NCBI GenBank assembly: GCA_023398815.1
Contig: JAEWRW010000010.1
Span: forward strand, 1 to 64,000
Length of the DNA: 64,000 bases
From: Bacillota bacterium
GTDB lineage: Bacteria > Bacillota > Clostridia > Christensenellales > UMGS416
Direction of reading: 5' to 3'
Made by a program: the position numbers and the translations under genes. The notes under the pieces were generated by a model. It worked only from the letters and a program-made list of their open reading frames with translations, was not told where the DNA came from and did not search any database. Below are positions 36,125 to 42,872 of the stretch, piece by piece. The stretch's first letter is position 1, and each line of letters begins with the position of its first letter.

Positions 36125-36310
36125 ACGGGCGGGATGTTTGAGCCTTTCCGCTGCGGAGCAGAAGGAAAGGCGAGTTACCGCCGTTGCCTCTCAAGCCTCG
36201 CGCCGGCCGTCAGGTCTTTGGAAGTTTGCCCGCGCCCTAGGCGTTTTTGGGCACTTTTGGCGCCATCCAAAAGTGCCGCCTACGGGCCTTATGCCGCATC
36301 ATGCGACTGG
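36125..36310 (+). repeat. Module C, copy C4
   Basis: GGGCGGGATGTTTGAG, stem CCTTTCC/GGAAAGG around loop GCTGCGGAGCA, GGCGAGTTACCGCC, then hairpin GGCACTTTTGG-CGCCAT-CCAAAAGTGCC (about 36249-36276). Confidence 0.75.
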
Positions 36311-36603
36311 TTCGACGCCAGCGTCGCACTCACGGCCCTCTGCCTTGTGCCTCCCGGACGCTTGGGCCAGCGCAGCTCGTTTCCCTCGTGACAGTCATCA
36401 GATGCAGAAACACCCCCCGCCCGCACGATGCGGGCGAGATGCCGGAAAGGCGCGAAGCAATGCGATGGGGCAGCGCGGCAACTGGAAATCGGTACGGCGG
36501 TCTCAAATTTAGGACTAAGAGCCCGCTTGCTTCTCGCAACCGGCGTATGGTTCCTCCTTGCTTGCCCCAAAAAATGTCCTTGACGCAAACCGCTTTGGCG
36601 AAT

Positions 36604-36915
36604 TTTTCCACACTTACGGTTAGGTGGTCTAGACCACACAAATCGGCGCAATTCCGTAGGGGGAGGCAACGTGAACAGCGGTATGGCGGAGCACGGTTGA
36701 GTGTGGTTATCGACAGGGCACCTGTGAAGAACAAAGATGTTTTTTTCCACAGTCTGTGGACAATGCTGTGGGAATCAAAGCTTTTTCGCAGAAAATTGCA
36801 CACAATCCACGGCAATGTCTTGGAGAAGAGCCGAATGGCTGTCCCTCTGTGCACAGGGGAAGGCAGGCGAACGGGCATTTGCTTTGTTCACAGAGCTGTG
36901 GACAGCTGTGGATAA
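36604..36915. other. Cluster of DnaA-box-like sequences, possible replication origin
   Basis: Within 312 bp: TTTTCCACA at 36604-36612 and 36743-36751, TTATCGACA at 36707-36715, TGTGGACAA at 36755-36763, TTGTTCACA at 36884-36892, TGTGGACAG at 36897-36905, and a perfect reversed box TGTGGATAA at 36907-36915. The region is more AT-rich than the surroundings, has no convincing gene, and is followed at about 37055-37125 by an AT-rich stretch that could unwind. dnaN lies 4 kb to the right, but dnaA is not in the window. Either oriC or a DnaA-regulated region. Confidence 0.5.
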
Positions 36916-37039
36916 CCTTGCCGACAATGCCGCAGTCATCGCCATGCGCCTCGCTGGAGGGGGTTCGCATAAGTGGTGGAACACGAAGGTAAGCCGATCG
37001 GCCCCGCTAGGGATTGGAAGCCCCTGGGGGGACACCCTC

Positions 37040-37082
37040 TTGACAAGAGCCCAGGGGTGTTATAAAGTTAGCGCATGCTAAC
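37040..37082 (+). promoter_or_regulatory. Possible promoter and palindromic operator before the flavodoxin locus
   Basis: TTGACA at 37040-37045 and TATAAA at 37061-37066 with a short 15-bp spacer, directly followed by the perfect palindrome GTTAGC-GCAT-GCTAAC at 37067-37082. Its position over the expected transcript start fits a repressor site; iron-dependent DtxR-family repressors use similar GTTAG...CTAAC sites, which would suit flavodoxin. Confidence 0.45.
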
Positions 37083-37140
37083 AATTGTCACGTACAAGAG
37101 TAAGAAATATCTAACAGGATAGAGCAATGAACGACAACCT

Positions 37141-37411
37141 GTGCTCGACCGCCTGCAAACCCGCTGCCAAGGTGACTTCCCCCACGAAATCGACGTCTTC
37201 CTGGGTTACCCCTGTGAGGACGTGCGCGGCTTCATCCGCCACGGCGGGCAGGGGTACAAGCTCTGCGGCTACTGGAAGGTTTACGGCGACCCCCGAGAGG
37301 GCACGGGAAATCTTTGGCCGCATGGATGCGGTGCGACGCCGGGCGGTCCAACTGTTGTCAAGTTCTCTGCCGCTGTCAACGGCGGTGGAGCTCATAGAAA
37401 GGGGTGCGTAA
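37141..37411 (+). pseudogene. Remnant of a DUF3793-family gene
   Basis: The frame from GTG 37141 reads DFPHEIDVFLGYP, GFIRHGG, GYWKVYGD, the conserved C-terminal half of DUF3793 proteins. After GACCCCC (about 37288-37297) the frame moves by one base and goes on REIFGRMDAVRRRAVQLL to a stop at 37409-37411, two bases before the flavodoxin start. The usual N-terminal 80-100 residues are missing. So it is both truncated and frameshifted. DUF3793 genes are commonly found beside flavodoxins in Clostridia, which supports the identity. Function unknown; possibly linked to iron or flavodoxin metabolism. Confidence 0.75.
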
Positions 37412-37412
37412 C

Positions 37413-37829
37413 ATGACACTTACGATTGTATACTGGAGCGGAACCGGCAACACCGAAGCAATGGCCAACCTCGTTGCTGAGGGTGCCCAGGACGCCGGGT
37501 TGGCTGTGAACACCAAGTCCGTCGACCGGGCCACGGCTGACGACCTCACCGCTGATGTGCTGGCGCTGGGCTGCCCGGCCATGGGCGACGAGGTGCTGGA
37601 GGAAGGCGAGTTTGAGCCCTGGCTCGATACGGTGCTGCCCCAGCTTGCCGGGCGCAAGGTTGCGCTCTTCGGCTCCTACGACTGGGGCGACGGCCAGTGG
37701 ATGCGCGACTGGACAAAGCGCATGACCGACGCCGGCGTGGTGCTGGCAGCGGAGAGCCTCATCGTGCACAACACCCCCGACGGCGACGATGCCGAGCGCT
37801 GCCGCGCCTTCGGGCGCTCGCTGGCCTGA
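37413..37829 (+). CDS. Short-chain flavodoxin
   Basis: 138 residues. Flavodoxins carry electrons with FMN and often replace ferredoxin when iron is scarce. The FMN phosphate loop WSGTGNTEAM is near the start, the isoalloxazine-contact loops are GCPAMGDEVLE (about 53-63) and FGSYDWGDGQW (about 90-100). Length fits the short-chain type. The ATG at 37413 has AAAGGGGTG upstream; it follows the DUF3793 remnant directly and probably shares its promoter and palindrome. A likely partner is a ferredoxin-dependent enzyme such as the hydrogenase at 15.7-19.1 kb, but that is inference. Confidence 0.9.
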   Translation: MTLTIVYWSGTGNTEAMANLVAEGAQDAGLAVNTKSVDRATADDLTADVLALGCPAMGDEVLEEGEFEPWLDTVLPQLAGRKVALFGSYDWGDGQWMRDWTKRMTDAGVVLAAESLIVHNTPDGDDAERCRAFGRSLA

Positions 37830-37876
37830 CACAACGACACCTGGACTCCTGTTTCACTACCCCTCCCCCTTACAGC

Positions 37877-37908
37877 AAGCGGGCCCGAACCAACGTTCCG
37901 GCCCGCTT
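37877..37908 (+). terminator. Hairpin after flavodoxin
   Basis: AAGCGGGCC / GGCCCGCTT stem with inner GAAC/GTTC pairing, 48 nt after the stop; no good T tail, so termination is less certain. Confidence 0.5.
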
Positions 37909-37929
37909 GCCCATTCGCGGCAGGAGGGT

Positions 37930-38109
37930 GCGCAGACGGGAAGGCGTTTGAGCAAGGGCTTTCAACTCTTTGGAACCTGTTCCAGCCCGCATAGGTTGTG
38001 GCCAGCCCCTTGCAGCCGTAGTGGCAGAAACCAGCCTGTCCGTACCACTCCTTCCCCCGCGTCAGCGCGTCTCCCCCGCGCCACCCAAGACTCCGCACAC
38101 CCCACGAAT
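37930..38109. other. Intergenic repeat fragments left of copy B6
   Basis: No gene. Minus-strand downstream part of copy B6, with GGTTGCGGCC-like motifs and a CGTCAGCGCG hairpin (about 38067-38090). Confidence 0.4.
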
Positions 38110-38325
38110 ACAGCAACGGCGTGGCGGTTCATCCGCCCGCGGCAGCACTCGCCGGGTTAGAGGCACGATCCTCCTTTCCGCGTGAGCGGTGTCTCCCTCA
38201 TAAACCCGGCCACGAGCTAAGTAAAATGAAGGCCCGCCAGCGACATGCGCGGTGGCGGGCCTTGGTATCATTTTGACGAGTGATCCAACTCGCGGCTGTC
38301 GCGTCAGCGGCAGGCGCGAACGTGC
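38110..38325 (-). repeat. Four-hairpin 3' element, copy B6
   Basis: Minus strand, starting 13 nt after the uraA stop. Hairpin I 38291-38318 (12-nt arms, 4-nt loop TGAC), hairpin II 38229-38263 (AAGGCCCGCCA / TGGCGGGCCTT, loop with CGCGCATGTCGC), hairpin IV 38123-38137 (GGCGG-ATGAA-CCGCC in minus-strand sense). Confidence 0.85.
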
Positions 38326-38331
38326 GTAGCG

Positions 38332-39660
38332 CTATTTTTCTTCCGCCGCGTCCACGGCAGCGACGGCCTCTTCGGTGGCGTCGTCGCGGTCGTTGGTCAG
38401 CTTTAAGAGGTCGAACACATAGAACAGCAGGCTCAGCAGGATGGCCACGATGGCGGCCAGCACCATGCCCTTGAGGGACACCGAGCCCAGCGTGATCGTC
38501 ACGCCCGAGAGACCGGTGATGAACACGATGGCGGTCAGCACCAGGTTGCGGCTCTTGGAGTAGTCAATCTGGCTTTCCACCATCAGGCGGATACCGGAGG
38601 CGGCGATCATGCCATAGAGCAGGAAGGACACGCCGCCGATGACCGGGCCGGGGATGAGCTGGATGAGGGTGGACACCTTGCCGCAGAAGGCGATGAGGGC
38701 GGAGATGACCGCCGCGCCGCCGATGACGCGCACGCTGTACACGCGGGTGATGGCCATGACGCCGATGTTCTCGCCATAGGTCGTGGTCGGCACCGAGCCC
38801 ACCAGGCCCGAGAGCGAGGTGGAGAAGAAGTCAGCGAACAGCGAGCGGTGCAGGCCGGGGTCCTTCAGCAGGTCGCGGCCTACGATCTTGGAGGTGACGA
38901 GCTGGTGGCCGATGTGCTCGGTGATGACCACGAGCACCGCCGGCAGGATCGTCAGGATGGCGCCGGCCTCAAACCGCGGGAACTGGAAATTGGGCAGCTG
39001 GAACCACGCGGCCTCGGCCACCTTGCTGAAATCCACAAGCCCGTAAAAGAGGGACACCACATAACCCGTAACGATGGCGATGAGGATCGGGATGACCGAG
39101 AAGAACTTGCGGAAGCAGACCGAGCCCACGACCGCAACGCCCAGCGTCACCAGGAAGACGACCAGGTTGGCCGGCAGGATGGCGGGGTTGTTGGCCGTGA
39201 TGAGCAGGTTGGCGTTGCCGTCGCCCACGGCGACACTGGCGAGCTCCAGGCCGATGAGCGCGACCACCGGGCCCATGGCTGCCGGGGGCAGCACCACATC
39301 GATCCACCGGATGCCTACAAACTTGATGAGCAGGGCAAAGAGCATGCCCACGATGCCCACTACCACAAACGCGCCCAGCGCCAGCGGGTAGTTGCCGGAG
39401 AAGTTATCGCCCAGCACCACAAACACCGGGGACAGGAAAGCGAAGCTGGAACCGAGGTAAGCCGGGGCCTTGCCCTTGGTAATGAGGATGAACAGCAGCG
39501 TGGCGATGCCGTTCATCAGCAGTATAACTGCGGGGTCGGCGTGGAACAGGATCGGCACCAGGACGGACGCGCCAAACATGGCAAACATGTGCTGCAGGCT
39601 CAGCGGCGCCCAGAGGGACAGGGGTACCTTGTCTTCGACCTGAATGATCTTGCGCGGCAA
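38332..39660 (-). CDS. uraA: Uracil/xanthine permease family transporter
   Basis: 442 residues, NCS2 family, expected to import uracil (or xanthine) with protons across the cytoplasmic membrane. It begins KIIQVEDKVPLSLWAPLSLQHMFAMFGASVLVP, the classical UraA opening, and has about 12-14 hydrophobic segments. GVVEHIGH-like VITEHIGHQ (about residue 235) carries the substrate-binding Glu, and PTTTYGENIGVMAITRV (about 285) the second one. I use TTG 39660 because GGAGGTG lies 6 nt before it; an in-frame ATG at 39675 has no ribosome site. A TATACT -10 box lies near 39720 on the minus strand. Acidic C-terminal tail. Confidence 0.9.
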   Translation of the reverse strand: MPRKIIQVEDKVPLSLWAPLSLQHMFAMFGASVLVPILFHADPAVILLMNGIATLLFILITKGKAPAYLGSSFAFLSPVFVVLGDNFSGNYPLALGAFVVVGIVGMLFALLIKFVGIRWIDVVLPPAAMGPVVALIGLELASVAVGDGNANLLITANNPAILPANLVVFLVTLGVAVVGSVCFRKFFSVIPILIAIVTGYVVSLFYGLVDFSKVAEAAWFQLPNFQFPRFEAGAILTILPAVLVVITEHIGHQLVTSKIVGRDLLKDPGLHRSLFADFFSTSLSGLVGSVPTTTYGENIGVMAITRVYSVRVIGGAAVISALIAFCGKVSTLIQLIPGPVIGGVSFLLYGMIAASGIRLMVESQIDYSKSRNLVLTAIVFITGLSGVTITLGSVSLKGMVLAAIVAILLSLLFYVFDLLKLTNDRDDATEEAVAAVDAAEEK

Positions 39661-39724
39661 AATTCCCACCTCCATCGATTTATGCACACACACGTTGTGC
39701 GCATACACATTGTTGGAAAGTATA

Positions 39725-40299
39725 GCACAGTGGGATCATTCCGTCACTAACGAAATTTTATTTTTGGCTCTGATTTTGAGGGATTTGACGGCGTTTTAGG
39801 GAATCGGCGAGAAAGAGCAACACGAACGTTCGCACTATATGCCGAACAATGGACGGATGATGGGGCATACCGCCCAAATGTCCTGCACGAGAATGCTGCG
39901 GGGCCCGCCACAGGCCCGTTTGAGGGGCCCGCAAAGCCCCGTTTCTGCCGCCTTCCCTGTGCGGCGAACGGCTCTGCCAGAGCAGGGGGGACGTCGCCGC
40001 GGAGGCCATGGAACAAATGAATTAGCAAGGGGACTTTGCCCCTGTGAACCCACGATGGCTTTCGTTGGACGTGCGCTATCCTCATGCAGCCGCCGGGCGG
40101 TTTATTCGCCCATCGCAACGCTTCGCGCCTTCCCGTCACCTCGCCCCGCATCGTGCGGGTTGGGTGCACCCACGGTTGCACCCCGGTGCCGTCGGCCTTA
40201 GGCGCATCCTGCGCCTTGGGTTGCTCGCGCCGCTCTCAAGCGATTCTGCCGAATCGCTCTGCCGCGACGCGGGGCCAGTGGCCCAAGGCACACCGCATC
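39725..40299. other. Intergenic repeat mosaic
   Basis: No gene seen. Left end carries the uraA promoter region. The rest is short hairpins in the style of the other repeat regions, such as GGGTGCACCCACGGTTGCACCC (about 40159-40180), probably the downstream part of copy B7. Confidence 0.4.
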
Positions 40300-40500
40300 A
40301 TGTCCGTGGCACTCAACCCTTCCGCGTGAGCGACGTTTCCCCCGGAAAACCCAGCACGACCTACGCAAACGAACGCCCCCTGACGACCTGTACGTCAGGG
40401 GGCGAGGCAGCACCTGTGACGAGCTCTCCTGGGTCACCTTTGACGCAAAGCGGCAAAGGTGACCCAACTCGCGGCGGTCGCGCCAGCGGCCGCCGCGAAC
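40300..40500 (-). repeat. Four-hairpin 3' element, copy B7
   Basis: Minus strand, hairpin I 40470-40497 (11 nt after the stop at 40509), hairpin II 40374-40404 with a perfect 12-bp stem CGCCCCCTGACG / CGTCAGGGGGCG and 7-nt loop. Between I and II an extra hairpin GGGTCACCTTTG / CAAAGGTGACCC sits at about 40433-40467. Hairpin IV is not clear in this copy. Confidence 0.8.
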
Positions 40501-40508
40501 GCGTAGCG

Positions 40509-40844
40509 TTAGCGCAGCGCCCACTCCGGCTGCACATAGGGCACGCGGGTCATGAAGAAGTTCTCCACCTTTGCCACGATGGGTCCGCCGTCAGCGTGGG
40601 AAGCGTCGAATGCCGCCCGCCAGCGCGGGTCAGCCTCAAAGGACGCGAAGGCGGCGTCGCGGGCCGCGCGGTCGGGGAAGGAGCAGACGTAGTAGATCCT
40701 CTCCGCGCCGTCGGCATCCTCGTAAAAGTCGCACACGTGGATGCCGTGCTCGGCAAAGAGGCCCAGCGTGACCTCGCGGAAGCGCTTGTGGATGGCGGGC
40801 AGCCGGCCGGGGTGCATGTGGTAGACGCGCAGTTCGTAGAGCAT
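40509..40844 (-). CDS. NIPSNAP-family protein
   Basis: 111 residues with the ferredoxin-like alpha-beta fold of NIPSNAP proteins: LYELRVYHMHPGRLPAIHKRF at the start, YYVCSFPDRAARDAAFASF in the middle, and a C-terminal stretch ending TRVPYVQPEWALR. These dimeric proteins have no proven catalytic role in most bacteria. The ATG at 40844 has AGGAGGG 8 nt upstream; an earlier in-frame start at 40928 is within the promoter region. AT-rich -10-like sequences (TATATACT on the minus strand, about 40870-40880) precede it. Confidence 0.85.
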   Translation of the reverse strand: MLYELRVYHMHPGRLPAIHKRFREVTLGLFAEHGIHVCDFYEDADGAERIYYVCSFPDRAARDAAFASFEADPRWRAAFDASHADGGPIVAKVENFFMTRVPYVQPEWALR

Positions 40845-41048
40845 GGGGAGCCCTCCTTTCTGGTATATAGTTAGTATATAGGAAGTTGGGATGGCCGTCA
40901 TCGGCTGGGCCGGGGTGGCTATACACATGGCTGCTGGGGGGGCCGAGGTTGACTCGGGCGCGGGTGGGCTGCGGTATCCCGGGGAGGAAGCACCGGTGAT
41001 TGCCGACCAAGCCTTTGGCGTTGTTCTGTTTCACACCGCCTCGAAAAC

Positions 41049-41057
41049 TGGTATAAT
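41049..41057 (+). promoter_or_regulatory. Extended -10 promoter of dnaN
   Basis: TGG-TATAAT at 41049-41057, 33 nt before the ATG; the -35 region (about 41029-41034, TTTCAC) is poor, as is usual for extended -10 promoters. Confidence 0.65.
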
Positions 41058-41090
41058 AGAACCAATCACACGAGCAAATGAGGAATGACC

Positions 41091-42191
41091 ATGAAAATCT
41101 CCTGCGAGTGCGCCCAACTGGCCGCCGCCGTCGGTACTGTCACCAAGGCCCTGCCGGGCCGCACCACCATGCCCGCGCTGGAGGGCGTGCACATCGCCGC
41201 CCACGGCAGCACCGTTACCCTCACCTGCACCGACCTGCGGCTGGGCATTGCCACCGTGCTGCCCGCCACCGTGGAGGAGGAGGGTGAGGCCGTTCTGCCC
41301 GGCAAGCTCTTCTCGGAGATGGCGCGCAAGCTGCCGGATGGCACCGTGCACATCGCCGTGGAGGGCACCACCGCCCAGATCAGCGGGCGGGGCACCCGCA
41401 CCCGCCTGCAGGTGATGGACAGCGCCGAGTTCCCGGCCCTGGCCCAGGTGGAGGACGCCACCGGCGTGCTGCTGCCTGCCGAGACCCTGCGCGGGCTCAT
41501 TCACCGCACGGTGTTTGCCGCCGCCACCGATGAGAGCCGCCCCATCCTGACCGGCGTGCTGGTGGAGTTCCTGCCCGGTGTTTGCCGCTTTGTGGCGCTG
41601 GACGGGTTCCGCCTGGCCATCTGCAACGCGCCCTACAACGGCGAGGCCGGCGGCCTCAAGGCCGTGGTGCCCGCCACCGCTCTCACGCGCTTGGCAAGCC
41701 TGCTGGACGACGAGGAGCCCGTCGCGCTGGAGATTGGGCCCACCCACCTGGGCGCGACGCTGGGCGGCACCCGTGTCGTGACCCGCCTGCTGGAGGGTGA
41801 GTTCCTCCGCTACGAGCAAATTCTCCCCACCGAGTGGTTCACCCGCATCACCGTGGCCCGGGCGGGCCTGGCCACGGCGCTCGACCGTGCCTCCATGTTG
41901 GCGCGGGAGGGCCGCAGCAACCTGGTGCGCCTGAAGATTGCCGAGGATACGCTGGTGGTCACCTCCAACAGCGAAGCCGGCGACGTCTATGAGGAAGTGC
42001 CGGTGAGCCGCGAGGGCCGCGACCTCGAGATCGCGTTCAACTCCCGATTCCTCACCGATGTGCTGCGCAACCTGGAAAGCGAGGAGCTGACCATGCAGTT
42101 CACCACCTCGGTCAACTCCGCCGTGCTGCACAGCGCCGAGGGCGACGACTTCACCTATCTGGTGCTGCCGGTAAGGGCATTCCCGCAGTGA
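41091..42191 (+). CDS. dnaN: DNA polymerase III beta subunit (sliding clamp)
   Basis: 366 residues. DnaN forms a dimeric ring that keeps the replicative polymerase on DNA. It starts MKISCECAQLAAAVGTVTKAL, matching the family; domain boundaries near residues 120 and 245 are suggested by FAAATDESRPILTGVLVEF and ARAGLATALDRASMLAREG. The C-terminus ends TYLVLPVRAFP, the usual clamp ending (normally ...LPMR/P). GAGGA lies 7 nt before the ATG. It is not next to dnaA or recF, which is the usual order, so it may be a relocated or second clamp gene; the DnaA-box cluster is 4 kb upstream. Confidence 0.95.
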   Translation: MKISCECAQLAAAVGTVTKALPGRTTMPALEGVHIAAHGSTVTLTCTDLRLGIATVLPATVEEEGEAVLPGKLFSEMARKLPDGTVHIAVEGTTAQISGRGTRTRLQVMDSAEFPALAQVEDATGVLLPAETLRGLIHRTVFAAATDESRPILTGVLVEFLPGVCRFVALDGFRLAICNAPYNGEAGGLKAVVPATALTRLASLLDDEEPVALEIGPTHLGATLGGTRVVTRLLEGEFLRYEQILPTEWFTRITVARAGLATALDRASMLAREGRSNLVRLKIAEDTLVVTSNSEAGDVYEEVPVSREGRDLEIAFNSRFLTDVLRNLESEELTMQFTTSVNSAVLHSAEGDDFTYLVLPVRAFPQ

Positions 42192-42193
42192 TC

Positions 42194-42406
42194 GGTCACA
42201 TCGGGCCCAGCCCGATGTGACCAACCAATGGCGCTTACGAGTGCTTTGCCTTTGGCAAAGCACTCGTCGCGGAGCGACGCCAAGCGCCGTTGGAAGGGCA
42301 GTGGGACGACTGCCACACCCGGTGCGAGCTCCCGGCGTCGCACTCGCTGCCGCAAGGCGGCGCTAAGCCGTGCGCGCCCCCAGGTGCGCACAACCGTACA
42401 AGCTTA
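42194..42406 (+). repeat. Post-dnaN hairpin and D repeat unit 1
   Basis: Starts with a perfect 12-bp hairpin GGTCACATCGGG / CCCGATGTGACC (42194-42222), then a 13-bp perfect hairpin CGAGTGCTTTGCC-TTT-GGCAAAGCACTCG (42238-42266), and runs to GCACAACCGTACAAGCTTA. The first hairpin may end the dnaN transcript. Confidence 0.7.
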
Positions 42407-42553
42407 CAGTGCTTTGCTCCGCAAAGCACTCGCCACGCAGTGGCGCAAGCGCCGTACGGAGGGGCAGCTGGAACAACAAGCTTAGATCGGCGCGAGCACC
42501 GGCGTCTCACTCCGTGCGCGCCCCCAGGTGCGCACAACCGTACAAGCTTATAG
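42407..42553 (+). repeat. D repeat unit 2
   Basis: Second tandem unit: AGTGCTTTGC-TCC-GCAAAGCACT hairpin, CGCCACGCAGTGGCG, and the same AACCGTACAAGCTTA end. A third unit lies inverted at 48415-48592. Confidence 0.75.
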
Positions 42554-42700
42554 TGATCGGGTGCGCCGGGCTGGTCATGTGCTATGCGCGCCTGGTCGTG
42601 CGCTGTGCGCACTGCTCGGCCCTGCATCCTGGCTGCTCGCCCATGCGGCCCGAATCCCCTTCGTTGCGCCCGAGCCAGAACAATCCTGCAACAAAGCCTT
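42554..42700 (+). repeat. E module
   Basis: GGGCTGGTCATGTGC, a GCGCTGTGCGC hairpin, ACTGCTCGGCC and TGGCTGCTCGCCCATGC. The same sequence follows the D unit in inverted orientation at about 48320-48410 and occurs alone near 2.3 kb and, reversed, near 2.8 kb. Confidence 0.65.
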
Positions 42701-42831
42701 CGCCCCTTGCCGCATCCCGATCCTAGAACGCGGCGGACGCGGGGAACCATTCTCTCGTCAATCCGACAATTTTGCGACCGCGCGTGGTTGTCGGATGCTT
42801 GTATGACCGTGTCGCATGGTGTACAATCTAG

Positions 42832-42837
42832 GCTTGT
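42832..42837 (+). promoter_or_regulatory. Possible -10 box of the GT2-LicD gene
   Basis: TACAAT at 42832-42837, 35 nt before the ATG; I see no good -35 box. Confidence 0.4.
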
Positions 42838-42872
42838 TGGTGTCGAAAGAATCGAAGGAGTTATTTCATTCT

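Noticed and set aside
36247..36915. Open frames across the DnaA-box region
   Set aside because: Several overlapping frames in different phases, none with a domain or ribosome site; the non-coding reading fits better.
42194..42553. Tandem repeats as a CRISPR array
   Set aside because: Units are long (about 150-170 bp) and hairpin-rich, with no short repeat-spacer pattern and no cas genes.
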